64,000 nt of DNA from contig NZ_UFWZ01000001.1 of assembly GCF_900461105.1 (NCBI RefSeq), positions 1,736,001 to 1,800,000 on the forward strand. Direction: 5' to 3'. Position 1 is the first letter of the stretch, and the number at the start of each line of letters is the position of its first letter. Of this stretch, positions 1 to 9,311 are shown piece by piece. This DNA is from Clostridium putrefaciens. Lineage in GTDB: Bacteria > Bacillota > Clostridia > Clostridiales > Clostridiaceae. A model generated the notes under the pieces. It did no database searches. It worked only from the letters and a program-made list of their open reading frames with translations, and was not told where the DNA came from. Made by a program: the position numbers and the translations under genes.

Positions 1-43
1 TTCCTTTAACATTTAAATTCCCCCTAGCTTTATTATAATTTTT

Positions 44-159
44 CTTAATATCATCATCTCTATAATATTATCATATCTATAATATTATCATATCTATAAT
101 ATTATCATATCTATAATATCATCATCTCTATAATATTATCATTTCTGTAATATTAAATG
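44..159. repeat. 17-bp AT-rich tandem repeat
   Basis: Five consecutive 17-bp units, consensus TATAATATTATCATATC, run from about 61 to 145. A partial unit precedes them (ending at 60) and a decayed one follows. The first three full units are identical; the fourth and fifth differ at two or three positions. The array lies downstream of the hutH stop codon on the minus strand, at the window edge. No spacers are present, so it is not CRISPR. Function unknown; slipped-strand expansion is the simplest origin. Confidence 0.85.
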
Positions 160-194
160 TATATTATCTTATATTATCTTATATTTATTCTAAT

Positions 195-1718
195 TTATAT
201 ATTTATTCTAACTTTCTTCTCTACTGCTTCAATAATACTTCTATCTTTTAATATATTAGTACACTTATCTAATTCTTTATACATAATCTTATCTTCTTCA
301 ATAAAGTCTATGCTTTCTCTAACTACGTTATATGCTTCTTGTGTTCCCTCTCCTAGCACGAATCCTTCTCTAAAATCTAGTGCTTGGCACGCAGCCATAA
401 TTTCTGTTGCCAGTACTCTTCTAACATTTTCTAATATTTCTTTACTTTTTCTTGCAGCTATAGTTCCCATACTTACGTGGTCTTCTTGGTTTGCAGAAGA
501 TGGTATTGAATCCACTGAAGCTGGGTGCGCTAATATCTTATTTTCTGACACTAAAGAGGCTGCAGCATATTGTGTTATCATAAATCCTGAATTTAAGCCT
601 CCGTTTTTAACTAAAAACGCCGGTAAGTCATTTAGTTGATAATTAATTAGCCTTTCTAGTCTTCTTTCAGATATATTTGCAACTTCTGCTAAGGCTATTC
701 CCATAAAATCAAAAGCTAAGGCCATAGGTTGACCATGAAAGTTTCCTCCAGAAATAACATGGCCCTCTTTTGTTACTATAGGATTGTCAGTAACTGAATT
801 TATTTCAATGAGAACTTTTTCTTTTACATAATTTATAGCATCTTTAGTTGCACCATGAACTTGCGGAACACATCTTAATGTATAAGCATCTTGAACTCTA
901 AGCTCACCTTGTGATGTTACATAAGTGCTTCCCTTAACTAATCTTAAAACATTGTCTGCAGTGCTTATTTGTCCACTATAAGGTCTAACACTATGTATCC
1001 TTTCGTCATAAGCATCTTTTATTCCTCTTAATGCCTCTAAAGATAGTGAGGCTGCTATATCTGATATTTTACATATATCTATAGCGTCATATAATGTTAT
1101 TGCACCAATAGCAGTCATAACCTGAGTACCGTTTATTAATGCTAACCCTTCTTTATAAGTCAAATCTATAGTAGGAATACCTGCCCTCTCCATAGCCTCT
1201 TTTCCTGGCATAATCTTTCCATTAAATTCTGCCTCACCCTCACCTAACATAGGAAGCACCATATGTGATAAAGGGGCCAAATCTCCTGAGGCTCCAAGTG
1301 AACCTTTTTCAGGAATACAAGGATGAACTCCTTTATTCAACATATTAACTAAGGTATCTAAAGTCTCTTCACTTATCCCTGAGTATCCTTTACATAAGGC
1401 ATTAATTCTAAGTAACATTACCCCTCTTACTATTTCTTGTGATAAAAGATTGCCTGTACCACAAGCATGAGAGAAAATTAAGTTCTTTTGTAATGATTTA
1501 CAATCCTTATTAGATATACTTACATCAGCAAACTTTCCAAATCCTGTAGTTACACCATATACAACTTTCTTTTCTTCAACTATTTTCTCAATTATCTTTC
1601 TGGATTCCCTTATACCTTCTCTTGCTTCTTTAGTTATTTCTACTTTTAATCCCTTTCTTACAACCAAAATAATCTTTTCTAAATCTAGCCCATTTCCATC
1701 TACTTCTATAATATTCAT
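195..1718 (-). CDS. hutH: Histidine ammonia-lyase
   Basis: Deaminates L-histidine non-oxidatively to trans-urocanate and ammonia, the first step of histidine breakdown; cytosolic homotetramer in characterised members. The 507-residue length is normal. The Ala-Ser-Gly triad that cyclises into the MIO cofactor is at residues 143-145 inside GSLGASGDLAPLSHM, and the catalytic-loop Tyr is Tyr54 in YGVTTGFG. The ATG at 1718 follows AAAGGAGG with normal spacing. No other hut gene is visible, but the downstream side is cut by the window edge, so hutU/hutI could lie outside. Upstream it is separated from the polysaccharide genes by a strong terminator, so it is probably transcribed on its own. The aromatic ammonia-lyase family also contains phenylalanine and tyrosine lyases; overall resemblance favours histidine. 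Confidence 0.93.
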   Translation of the reverse strand: MNIIEVDGNGLDLEKIILVVRKGLKVEITKEAREGIRESRKIIEKIVEEKKVVYGVTTGFGKFADVSISNKDCKSLQKNLIFSHACGTGNLLSQEIVRGVMLLRINALCKGYSGISEETLDTLVNMLNKGVHPCIPEKGSLGASGDLAPLSHMVLPMLGEGEAEFNGKIMPGKEAMERAGIPTIDLTYKEGLALINGTQVMTAIGAITLYDAIDICKISDIAASLSLEALRGIKDAYDERIHSVRPYSGQISTADNVLRLVKGSTYVTSQGELRVQDAYTLRCVPQVHGATKDAINYVKEKVLIEINSVTDNPIVTKEGHVISGGNFHGQPMALAFDFMGIALAEVANISERRLERLINYQLNDLPAFLVKNGGLNSGFMITQYAAASLVSENKILAHPASVDSIPSSANQEDHVSMGTIAARKSKEILENVRRVLATEIMAACQALDFREGFVLGEGTQEAYNVVRESIDFIEEDKIMYKELDKCTNILKDRSIIEAVEKKVRINI

Positions 1719-1850
1719 ATTGGCCTCCTTTTAATTATTCACCTTATATATTCTGTAAAGTTTCCAATTTTCCTTCTATAAAATCTATTTTGAATATTTA
1801 GATGATAATTTTATACTTTGAACAGTGTTTTTAAAACTAAAATTATTTTT

Positions 1851-1897
1851 TATAAAAAAAATGATGAATTAAAATATTTACTCTTAATTCATCATCT
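1851..1897 (-). terminator. Intrinsic terminator ending the polysaccharide cluster
   Basis: A perfect 12-bp stem (ATGATGAATTAA at 1861-1872 with its complement at 1884-1895) is followed on the minus strand by a run of seven T. It lies 25 nt past the stop codon of the last glycosyltransferase gene and isolates that cluster from hutH. Confidence 0.85.
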
Positions 1898-1921
1898 TTT
1901 ATTAAAAGAACTTAATCTTTT

Positions 1922-3040
1922 CTATAATTTTGATACATATTTATAAAGCTTATCTATGATTTTATTCCAATCATATCTTTCTTTTGTAAATTCATAAGTT
2001 TTATTACTAATTTCTTTTATATTTGATTTGTATATAGCTTCTTGTAGTGCTTTTGTTAACGCCTTCGTGTCTTTTATAGGTACAGTAGCTCCATTGCCAT
2101 CTCTTACTATCTCTTTTGCTATACCTACCTCTGTTGATACTATAACGTCGCCAAAAGCGGCTGCTTCTATAAAGGCTATCCCAAAACTTTCAAAGTTAGA
2201 GGTTAACGAAAATATCTTAGCTCTTTGATACTCTTCATATAAGCACTTTCTATTTTCTATATTACCCTTAATTATTAATTTGCTAGCTATATTAGGATAG
2301 TACTCTAAATAACCTTTTATGTATTCTTTAAATTTTTCTTCAACTGGCCCAACTATTACAAGTTTCCAATCCGTTTTATCTATACCTTCTATATTCGCAA
2401 AAGCTTCTAGCAACATAGAAGTGTTCTTTTCCTCTGCTCCAACCCTTGTAACACTTAAAATTATATTTTCTTTTTTAGAAAAGTCATAAGAAAGTCCTAT
2501 ATCCTTTATATAATCAAAATCTACACCATTAGAAATGTTTATTATCTTATGTTTTTGACTTGGCAGTAAGCTTTTGATTTTAGGATAAAGTTCCTCTTGC
2601 TCTACACTTATTAAATCAATCTTGTTAAAAGCTTTATTTAACATTTTGTATTTTAGACTACTTAATCCCTCAATTCTTTCTACTAACTTATGACTACAAT
2701 CAAGTTTTAGATATATCTTTCCTTTTGAATTAAATATCTTATATGTATAAGCATAAATGAAGGAGGATAATGTAGTGTGGAATATTTGTATTACATCATA
2801 ATCTTTAGCATATCTAACTAAATGTAATGCCCCATCTAATGAAAAATTATTAAATATCCTTTTTATAAATCTTAAATTAATACCCTTAACTTCTTTATCT
2901 AAGTAGGGGTATTCTCCGTTTTCATAAGTAATTACAGAAACATCACAGCCATGTCTTTTAAACAACTTATAAGGTATCATCCCCATATCCTTAATTAAAT
3001 GAACATTTTCTGTTTTTAAATATTGCATCCCATATCTCAT
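1922..3040 (-). CDS. GT4-family glycosyltransferase
   Basis: Probable cytoplasmic retaining transferase that adds a nucleotide-sugar residue to the lipid-linked repeat unit of the surface polysaccharide built by this cluster. The 372-residue protein has the two-domain GT-B look: a C-terminal domain opening with ILSVTRVGAEEKNTSMLLEA near residue 195, and an EX7E-type motif ESFGIAFIEAAAFG near 285 that binds the donor sugar phosphate in GT4 enzymes. An AGGTGGG site precedes the ATG at 3040. It is the last gene of the minus-strand cluster, 8 bp after the TagA-like gene, and is followed by a strong terminator. Donor and acceptor cannot be told from sequence. Confidence 0.85.
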   Translation of the reverse strand: MRYGMQYLKTENVHLIKDMGMIPYKLFKRHGCDVSVITYENGEYPYLDKEVKGINLRFIKRIFNNFSLDGALHLVRYAKDYDVIQIFHTTLSSFIYAYTYKIFNSKGKIYLKLDCSHKLVERIEGLSSLKYKMLNKAFNKIDLISVEQEELYPKIKSLLPSQKHKIINISNGVDFDYIKDIGLSYDFSKKENIILSVTRVGAEEKNTSMLLEAFANIEGIDKTDWKLVIVGPVEEKFKEYIKGYLEYYPNIASKLIIKGNIENRKCLYEEYQRAKIFSLTSNFESFGIAFIEAAAFGDVIVSTEVGIAKEIVRDGNGATVPIKDTKALTKALQEAIYKSNIKEISNKTYEFTKERYDWNKIIDKLYKYVSKL

Positions 3041-3048
3041 AAACCCAC

Positions 3049-3783
3049 CTACACTTTACCTATTATAGCTCTAATCATAAATTTAGGTATAGATTTCATT
3101 CTCTTAATCCTAAAAGGTTCTTTTAATATTCTATAAAGCCACTCTATTCCAAAAGTTATCATCCACTTTGGTGCTCTCTTTAGTTCCCCCGCTAATATAT
3201 CAAAACTTCCACCAACCCCCATAAAAACTTTACAAGGAAGTTTATCCATATATCTTATTATAAATCGTTCTTGTCTTGGGCATCCCATTGCAACAAATAA
3301 AACATCAGGATTACATTTATTTATATCTTCTATTATATCATCACAATTATCTAAATCAAAATATCCATCCTTATAACCTACCACTTTGATATTTTTATAA
3401 GTTGACTCTATATTTGTCTTACACCTTTTTACTACTGATTCTTTTGATCCTAGTAAATATATACTTTTATCCTTTTTATTACAGTAACTTATAATATCTT
3501 GCATAACTTCAATACCTGCAATTTTTTCTTTTACTTTTAAACCCTTAACCTTTGCAGAAAATATAACACCAACACCATCTGGTATTATTATGCTTCTCTT
3601 AGAGGTAAAGTTTTCATAAAGTGACTTTTCAAACAATCCTTGATATAAAACTTCTGGATTTCCAGATACAATATGTACGCACCCCTCGGAGCTTACTATT
3701 TGTTCTATACCATTTAATATTTCTTTTTTATATCCACTATAAATTGGATATCCCAAAATTTCTATCATAATCTTCACATCCAT
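3049..3783 (-). CDS. WecG/TagA/CpsF-family glycosyltransferase (GT26)
   Basis: Family members transfer N-acetylmannosamine or N-acetylmannosaminuronate to an undecaprenyl-PP-GlcNAc intermediate, in teichoic acid linkage units, enterobacterial common antigen or capsules; they act peripherally at the inner membrane face. The 244-residue protein carries the family signatures: an N-terminal ILGYPI segment, the Asp-containing PDGVGVIFSAK near residue 70, and the GCPRQERF motif near 170 with its conserved Pro-Arg-Gln-Glu. The ATG at 3783 has only a weak ribosome binding site; an internal ATG at 3768 would give an N-terminus closer to other family members. It lies 7 bp after the Wzy-like gene in the same operon. 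The exact sugar is inferred from family only. Confidence 0.87.
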   Translation of the reverse strand: MDVKIMIEILGYPIYSGYKKEILNGIEQIVSSEGCVHIVSGNPEVLYQGLFEKSLYENFTSKRSIIIPDGVGVIFSAKVKGLKVKEKIAGIEVMQDIISYCNKKDKSIYLLGSKESVVKRCKTNIESTYKNIKVVGYKDGYFDLDNCDDIIEDINKCNPDVLFVAMGCPRQERFIIRYMDKLPCKVFMGVGGSFDILAGELKRAPKWMITFGIEWLYRILKEPFRIKRMKSIPKFMIRAIIGKV

Positions 3784-3790
3784 TTACATT

Positions 3791-5041
3791 CTAGTTATTA
3801 AAAATTACTATATTTTCTCTAATATACTCTGCAATAAATGCAAAAATCCAAAAATGAACTGCCACTTGTGGAGCAAAGAATATATTATCAAACAAGTTTA
3901 ATATAATCATCACAATTAAAGAAATGAAAAACCCTGTATAAAATTCTCCATAATAACTTTTTAAGTTTTTCCTTAAAAAGTTAACTGTTTTTATTATTCT
4001 ACCCATTATAACTATAAATATAATAAATGCGAACACTCCAAGTTCACTAAACACCTTAAGAAAAGAATTATGGCTAGGATATCCCTTTATATCTTCCATC
4101 CATAGTTCAGGATACCTCTCAACATAGTTATCATAAAGTGCTGAAAAGTTACCATTTCCAATACCTTTAAAAGGATGTTCTTTAATCATCTTTAATGCTA
4201 CTCTCCATATATTTATTCTAGACATATTTTGTGATACATCAGCAAATTGAAGGAGTCTTCCTCTCATAGATGGAAAGACTAAGGCTCCTGCGCCACCTAA
4301 AGCTAATATATATAAAAATTTATAACTATAAAGTAGTGCTAATACTACAATTCCTATAGTCCAAGCTAACCAAGAATTCCTAGAAAAACTTAGAACTATA
4401 TTAATAGATATTAGTAATAAGTTAAATCCATAAAACCACTTTATTTTCTTGTTTTTTTCGCTTATAAGTAAGCTTAACATAGGGAAAAAGCTTATAACTA
4501 AAAAGGCACCAAATGCATTAGGATTTCCAAGCGTTGATTGCACTCTATTAACCTTGTCCATTATTATAACTGTAGTAGATACTCCTTTTCCTGTAAAAAA
4601 TTGAATTATACCAAATATACATATGATTCCTGTCATAACAAAATAATTAGTAATAATCATCCTAAAAAAGCTTTTATTATTAAGTTCTAAGTAAATCATT
4701 ATTCCTATCATTATGTAACTAAAAAATCTAAATGCTTCTCCTATTGATACTAATTTATTACTTGCATATATAGTTGAAATTATCATAAAAACAAATAATA
4801 ACACCATGCTTTTAATAAGTTTATTTTTGAATACTCTTTTTGAATTAATAACTATATATCTTTTTGCATCACCACATCTTAATATGGCAATAAAATAGAA
4901 TATAAATAATAAACATAACATTGAATCTGCAGGTCCTATATTCTTATATATACTAAAATCTCTTGGAACAAGCAAAAGAGCTGCTAAATAGCAATTCAGT
5001 ACAAATAATAAGTTCTTTTTTACTTTATTAGATAATTGCAT
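3791..5041 (-). CDS. O-antigen ligase/polymerase-like membrane protein (Wzy/WaaL superfamily)
   Basis: Probably polymerises or ligates lipid-linked oligosaccharide repeats on the outer face of the cytoplasmic membrane. The 416-residue protein is almost entirely hydrophobic, with roughly ten to eleven predicted membrane spans. A large extracytoplasmic loop near residues 285-330 contains GIGNGNFSALYDNYVERYP and the PSHNSFLKVFSELG segment, the latter typical of the Wzy_C domain with its conserved His. GGAGGT precedes the ATG at 5041. Whether it is a polymerase or a ligase that attaches polymer to the wall cannot be decided from sequence; the presence of a Wzz-like protein and BY-kinase in the cluster favours a Wzy-type polymerase. 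Confidence 0.85.
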   Translation of the reverse strand: MQLSNKVKKNLLFVLNCYLAALLLVPRDFSIYKNIGPADSMLCLLFIFYFIAILRCGDAKRYIVINSKRVFKNKLIKSMVLLFVFMIISTIYASNKLVSIGEAFRFFSYIMIGIMIYLELNNKSFFRMIITNYFVMTGIICIFGIIQFFTGKGVSTTVIIMDKVNRVQSTLGNPNAFGAFLVISFFPMLSLLISEKNKKIKWFYGFNLLLISINIVLSFSRNSWLAWTIGIVVLALLYSYKFLYILALGGAGALVFPSMRGRLLQFADVSQNMSRINIWRVALKMIKEHPFKGIGNGNFSALYDNYVERYPELWMEDIKGYPSHNSFLKVFSELGVFAFIIFIVIMGRIIKTVNFLRKNLKSYYGEFYTGFFISLIVMIILNLFDNIFFAPQVAVHFWIFAFIAEYIRENIVIFNN

Positions 5042-5080
5042 TGGTTTACCTCCAAATTTAAACTTGTAACTTTTTTAAAT

Positions 5081-6169
5081 TTAATTCTCATATATTTTTT
5101 TTGTAAGATCTATCATATTTTCTAAAGAATATACCTTTTTACAATAATTATAAGCCATAATTGATTTGTTTTTAGCCTCTTCGTAATTATTTATAACATA
5201 TTCCATAGCTTTTTGCATTTCTTTTATAGAAGCCTTTTCTATAACTATACCATACTTACCATTTTTCAAAATATCTCTAATAGCACCTACATCTGTAGAT
5301 ATTATAGGCACCTTTTGTTTTATAGTCTCTAAAATAACAAAAGGAAAACCTTCTTTTACTGAAGATAGTGTAAAACAATTAAAACCTTTTATAAGTTCCC
5401 CACCGTTTTTTTTGTATCCCAAAAATTTTATTCTATCTTCTTCATCGGACAAAGAAATCATTTCTTTTTTTAATATTCCTTCACCAATTAATATAAGTTC
5501 AGATTTAGGATAAGTCTTTAATACTTCTTTAAATGCTTTTATTAAATATCTATGTCCTTTGGTTTCATAAAAGTTAGCTACTAACCCAAATGTAAATGTA
5601 TCACTTTCTTTAAGTGTCATGTTATTGTTATCACTTTCAAAACTTATACCATTAGGGATGTAAGCTAATTCTCTTTTTGGTATTATACCTAAATCTTTTG
5701 CTATCGTTATATCTTTAGGGTCCACACATATTATATTATCACTAAATTTCGCTTCTCTTTTTTCAGCTATTTTATATATAGTTTGTTTAAGCTTGCTCAT
5801 AGGCTCATTAAAAACAAAGCCATGGGCTGTGTATACTATGTTGTTCACCATAGCCCTTTTAGCTGCCTCTCTTGCTAAAACTCCTGCTTTAGAGCTATGG
5901 CTATGAACTATATCGAATTTTTCTTTTAAAAATTCTTTTTTTAAATATTTATAAGCCTTGTAGTCATTTATCGGGCTTATTTCTCTCACCATATTAGGTA
6001 TAGACTTATGCTTTATATTCATACCCTCTAAGATACCTATCATATCTCCTCCGCTACCGGAATACACAGTTATATCATAAGAAGATTTTAGTCCTTGGCA
6101 TAGCAAGAGTATATTTTTTTGAGCTCCACCCATTTCTGATTGAGTAATCACATATGCTAACTTTTTCAT
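5081..6169 (-). CDS. GT4-family glycosyltransferase
   Basis: Second retaining GT-B transferase of the cluster. The N-terminal domain has YVITQSEMGGAQKN (donor-loop glycines) and a VHSHSSKAGVLAREAAK segment. The C-terminal domain has TFGLVANFYETKGHRYLIKAF and the EX7E-like motif KEGFPFVILETIKQK. This resembles the EpsD/CapM type that acts on undecaprenyl-PP-sugar early in assembly. The ATG at 6169 is preferred over an in-frame TTG at 6172 because GAGGT lies six bases before it, giving 362 residues. It is placed between the priming transferase and the Wzy-like gene, consistent with adding the second sugar; the sugar is unknown. Confidence 0.87.
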   Translation of the reverse strand: MKKLAYVITQSEMGGAQKNILLLCQGLKSSYDITVYSGSGGDMIGILEGMNIKHKSIPNMVREISPINDYKAYKYLKKEFLKEKFDIVHSHSSKAGVLAREAAKRAMVNNIVYTAHGFVFNEPMSKLKQTIYKIAEKREAKFSDNIICVDPKDITIAKDLGIIPKRELAYIPNGISFESDNNNMTLKESDTFTFGLVANFYETKGHRYLIKAFKEVLKTYPKSELILIGEGILKKEMISLSDEEDRIKFLGYKKNGGELIKGFNCFTLSSVKEGFPFVILETIKQKVPIISTDVGAIRDILKNGKYGIVIEKASIKEMQKAMEYVINNYEEAKNKSIMAYNYCKKVYSLENMIDLTKKIYEN

Positions 6170-6234
6170 CAATCTACCTCATATTTTTTTATTTTAGTAT
6201 GTTATAAAAGATATTAAGCAAGGCCTAATATCTT

Positions 6235-7623
6235 TTAATCTTTATCTACAACTATTTTAGGATTCCTTTTCTTTATTATATCCATTAATGGCTCTTCTAA
6301 TGTTACGCCTTCTGAGCTTTCTTTCATAAACATTATCTTTATTGTCTGAAGTATAAGCTTTAAATCTAATAAAATGGAATAGTTTTTGATGTATATTATG
6401 TCATACCTTACCTTATCCTCTGGTGTAGTAGTGTATTTCCCCATAACTTGTGCAACACCTGTTAACCCTGCTTTTACCAAAGTCCTATATTTAAAGTCTG
6501 AAATCTCTGCTTTGAACTTTTCTACAAAAAAAGGTCTTTCAGGTCTTGGTCCAACTACGCTCATATCACCTTTCAATATATTAAAAAATTGAGGCAGCTC
6601 ATCTATTCTAGTAGCACGCATAACTTTCCCTATCTTAGTTATTCTAGGATCATCTTCACCAGCTAATATAGGTCCTGTAAGTTTTTCTGCATTCATGACC
6701 ATTGTTCTAAATTTAAGAACTTGGAACCTCTTTTCTCCAATAGTCACTCTTTCTTGTTTATAAAATATGTTACCTTTGTCTGTTAACTTTATAATTATAG
6801 CTACAATTATCATAATTGGACTCGTTAAAACTATTCCAATTATAGAAGTTATAATATCTAATATTCGTTTAAAGAATAGCTGTTCAAAATTAAGTCCTAA
6901 TTTTTGCACCTTAAACATTGGAATATCATCTGCTCTATTTAATTTAGAGTTCAATATTGCAATTTCATATATATCCGGTATTATATATATACTCTTTCTA
7001 TTATCTAAACATTTGTCTACTATGCTACTTTTTATATTATAATCTACATCATTGCATATAAAAACAACCTCTACATTATCTAAATACTCATCTATATTTT
7101 TCGAATTACTTCCACATATATACTTTATGTTATACAATTCATTTTGCTTTAGAATTATCTTTTTTGCAACATAATCTATATTCTTTTCGCCAATTATGAG
7201 AGAATTTTTAACACCATGTTGTATTCTTCTCAACTTCCAAACTATGCTTCTCCATATACTCAACAAAGCAAGCTGTATAAATGGACTTATTATAAGAACA
7301 CTTCTTGGAAAGGCGAATCCCCTTGCAAAAAATGTTATAAAAGCTGTAGTAATAAAAAGTGAAATTACTGTTAGAGTTATAGAATATATTGTTTCCCCTA
7401 TGCTTTTTTTTAATATATCACTTAATCCAAAGACATACATAAATATTAAATATGATACTATTATAAATGGTATTATGTCTATAAAGGGTTCTAGATTGTA
7501 AATAGGTGGTTCAAATTGAAACTTTATGATAAAGGCTATGTATATTGATAAAATGACCAATATTGAATCAATTAGATATGTTCCCAATTTAAACGTTTCT
7601 GTAACAACTTTTTTATTTTTCAT
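6235..7623 (-). CDS. Polyprenyl-phosphate sugar phosphotransferase (priming enzyme)
   Basis: Starts the repeat unit by moving a sugar-1-phosphate from a UDP-sugar to undecaprenyl phosphate at the membrane. The N-terminal half has four to five membrane helices and a degenerate nucleotide-binding region (about residues 145-225). The C-terminal catalytic domain (about 250-460) opens with the KRILDIITS signature and holds KFRTM, TRIDELPQFFNILKGDMS and VGPRPERPFF, the conserved core of the WbaP/CpsE family. ATG 7623 is chosen over ATG 7635 because the upstream codons themselves contain the ribosome binding site (GAGGTG). About 220 bp with a weak inverted repeat separate it from the phosphatase gene. 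The donor (UDP-Glc, UDP-Gal or UDP-GlcNAc type) is not resolvable. Confidence 0.9.
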   Translation of the reverse strand: MKNKKVVTETFKLGTYLIDSILVILSIYIAFIIKFQFEPPIYNLEPFIDIIPFIIVSYLIFMYVFGLSDILKKSIGETIYSITLTVISLFITTAFITFFARGFAFPRSVLIISPFIQLALLSIWRSIVWKLRRIQHGVKNSLIIGEKNIDYVAKKIILKQNELYNIKYICGSNSKNIDEYLDNVEVVFICNDVDYNIKSSIVDKCLDNRKSIYIIPDIYEIAILNSKLNRADDIPMFKVQKLGLNFEQLFFKRILDIITSIIGIVLTSPIMIIVAIIIKLTDKGNIFYKQERVTIGEKRFQVLKFRTMVMNAEKLTGPILAGEDDPRITKIGKVMRATRIDELPQFFNILKGDMSVVGPRPERPFFVEKFKAEISDFKYRTLVKAGLTGVAQVMGKYTTTPEDKVRYDIIYIKNYSILLDLKLILQTIKIMFMKESSEGVTLEEPLMDIIKKRNPKIVVDKD

Positions 7624-7758
7624 ATTGCACCTCATTCAAGCTTGTTTTCTTAAATAATTTTACACTTTAAACTTTATTAAGTCAAACCAATAATATAATG
7701 TCTTCCATATACATACATAAGGTTATATAATGATATGTTATTTACTAGCATTATTTTA

Positions 7759-7808
7759 AAATAGGTAGCCTACAAAACTTTTTACAAATTTTATAAGACT
7801 ACCTATTT
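7759..7808. repeat. 10-bp-arm inverted repeat between phosphatase and priming-transferase genes
   Basis: AAATAGGTAG (7759-7768) is repeated in inverse at 7799-7808 with a 30-nt loop. On the minus strand the stem is followed by only TTTT, so it would be a weak terminator or attenuator at most. It could reduce expression of the downstream assembly genes relative to the kinase/phosphatase genes; this is inference. Confidence 0.5.
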
Positions 7809-7843
7809 AAAAACTTATTATTGTAAATATCTCAATACTTATC

Positions 7844-8602
7844 TTAACCTTTTTTAAAGAAATCAAATAATCTTTTTCTTTTATCTGAAATTATATCCAA
7901 TATCTCAACTTCTATTCCATCTAATACCTTTTCCTCATTATTTAGAATCCATTTATATAAATCTAAATTCCGATTTTTAATAACTTCAAAGGCATCTTTT
8001 ATATTGGTATTTCTTTTACTATCATTATGTCCGTCACTACCTAAAATGTGCGCTAAGTTTTTATCTACTAAACTTTCTGCAAACTTTTTAATTCTATCAC
8101 CATAAATTCCAATAAGACTCCCAGCATTCATTTGTATTAGGGTACCTTGGTTAACTAAATCCATAAGTAAGCTAGGGTCCTTTAATATTGCTATATTTCT
8201 TTCAGGATGAGCAATAATAGGATTAAGCCCTAAAAGCCTTAGTTCATAAAATACATCTTTTGTGTATATAGGAAAGTCTCTCATAGGTAATTCAATTAAT
8301 AAGTAGCTCTTATCATTTATACCCCATATCTTCTCTTTTTCATATAAGTAAGGCAATTCAGGATTTATATACAATTCTAATCCATTTGCTATTTTTATAT
8401 CACAAGTAGCCTTCCTTAAGAGTTCAATGCTTTCTAGGTATTCTATTCTGTCTATTTCGTATTCCCCTACAATAAAATGGGGAGTAGCACAGATTGCCTT
8501 TACGCCTTGTTCTTTAGAGTTTTCAATCATATTTAAAGACATTTGAAAACTACTAGATCCATCATCTACTGAGGGTATAATATGACTATGAAAATCTATC
8601 AT
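7844..8602 (-). CDS. cpsB: Tyrosine-protein phosphatase, PHP family (CpsB/YwqE type)
   Basis: Manganese-dependent phosphatase that removes phosphate from the tyrosine cluster of its cognate BY-kinase, so setting polysaccharide chain assembly. The 252-residue protein opens with MIDFHSHIIPSVDDGS, whose His5 and His7 are metal ligands of the PHP fold. Further metal-binding motifs are CATPHFIVGEY near residue 40, IIAHPERN near 135 and LGSDGHND near 190. AGGAGG precedes the ATG. It follows the BY-kinase gene by 17 bp, the usual kinase-phosphatase pairing. Unrelated to the low-molecular-weight phosphatases used in Gram-negative clusters. Confidence 0.93.
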   Translation of the reverse strand: MIDFHSHIIPSVDDGSSSFQMSLNMIENSKEQGVKAICATPHFIVGEYEIDRIEYLESIELLRKATCDIKIANGLELYINPELPYLYEKEKIWGINDKSYLLIELPMRDFPIYTKDVFYELRLLGLNPIIAHPERNIAILKDPSLLMDLVNQGTLIQMNAGSLIGIYGDRIKKFAESLVDKNLAHILGSDGHNDSKRNTNIKDAFEVIKNRNLDLYKWILNNEEKVLDGIEVEILDIISDKRKRLFDFFKKG

Positions 8603-8619
8603 ATAACATTCCTCCTATA

Positions 8620-9303
8620 TTAATTGCTTTCATATTCATTATAGTAATTCCCATAATAATATTCCTGCGAATCCGTAGGAACCTTATTTAAAACTACTCC
8701 AAGTAATTTTCCACCAACCTTATATATTAGCTCTTTAGATTTCATTAATGCTACCTTCTCCGCTTTACCATATGCTGCTACCATTATTACACCATTTACT
8801 ACAGTAGATAGTATCTGTGCATCTGTTACCGCTATAACTGGCGGGGAATCAATTATAATTATATCAAAAAGTTCCTCAAGATTTATAATGGTATCTTTCA
8901 TCTTTTTCGTTCCTAGTAATTCGGATGGATTAGGAGGCATTGCCCCACTAGTTAAAACGAATAAGTTAGATGTTGATGTAGACAAAATACATTCGTCCAT
9001 ATCTTTATCTTTTATTAATATATTAGTTAGTCCTTCTCTGTTTGGCAAACCTAATTTTTTATGTATTGAGGGTTTCCTAAAATCACAATCTAATAAAAGA
9101 ACCCTTTTTCCACTTTGAGCTATAGTTATTGCTAAATTTATAGCTACAGTACTTTTTCCTTCTCCTGGTCCTGATGAAGTTACAAGTATAGTCTTTAAAT
9201 TATCTCCATCTATAGATGAAAATTGTATATTTGTTCTTAAAGTTCTGTACGCTTCAGCGGATCTAGATTTAGGATTTTTAACTGTAATTATATCATCAAT
9301 CAT
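8620..9303 (-). CDS. cpsD: Bacterial tyrosine kinase (BY-kinase), CpsD type
   Basis: Cytosolic autokinase that needs the Wzz-like membrane protein encoded next door for activation, and whose phosphorylation cycle controls polymer synthesis and export. The 227-residue protein has Walker A at residues 44-51 (SGPGEGKS, Lys50), the Walker A' motif VLLLDCDFRKPS at 68-79 and Walker B IIIIDSPP near 150. The C-terminal tail is a tyrosine cluster (six Tyr within the last twelve residues), the autophosphorylation site. It starts 8 bp after the Wzz-like gene. The split into two polypeptides is the Gram-positive arrangement. Confidence 0.94.
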   Translation of the reverse strand: MIDDIITVKNPKSRSAEAYRTLRTNIQFSSIDGDNLKTILVTSSGPGEGKSTVAINLAITIAQSGKRVLLLDCDFRKPSIHKKLGLPNREGLTNILIKDKDMDECILSTSTSNLFVLTSGAMPPNPSELLGTKKMKDTIINLEELFDIIIIDSPPVIAVTDAQILSTVVNGVIMVAAYGKAEKVALMKSKELIYKVGGKLLGVVLNKVPTDSQEYYYGNYYNEYESN

Positions 9304-9311
9304 AGTTAGTC

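Noticed and set aside
44-159. CRISPR-like array
   Set aside because: Repeat units are contiguous with no spacers and no cas genes are present in the window.
157-639. Plus-strand open frame of 160 codons opposite hutH
   Set aside because: It lies wholly against the hutH 3' region and flank, has no ribosome binding site and its composition is the mirror of a coding strand.
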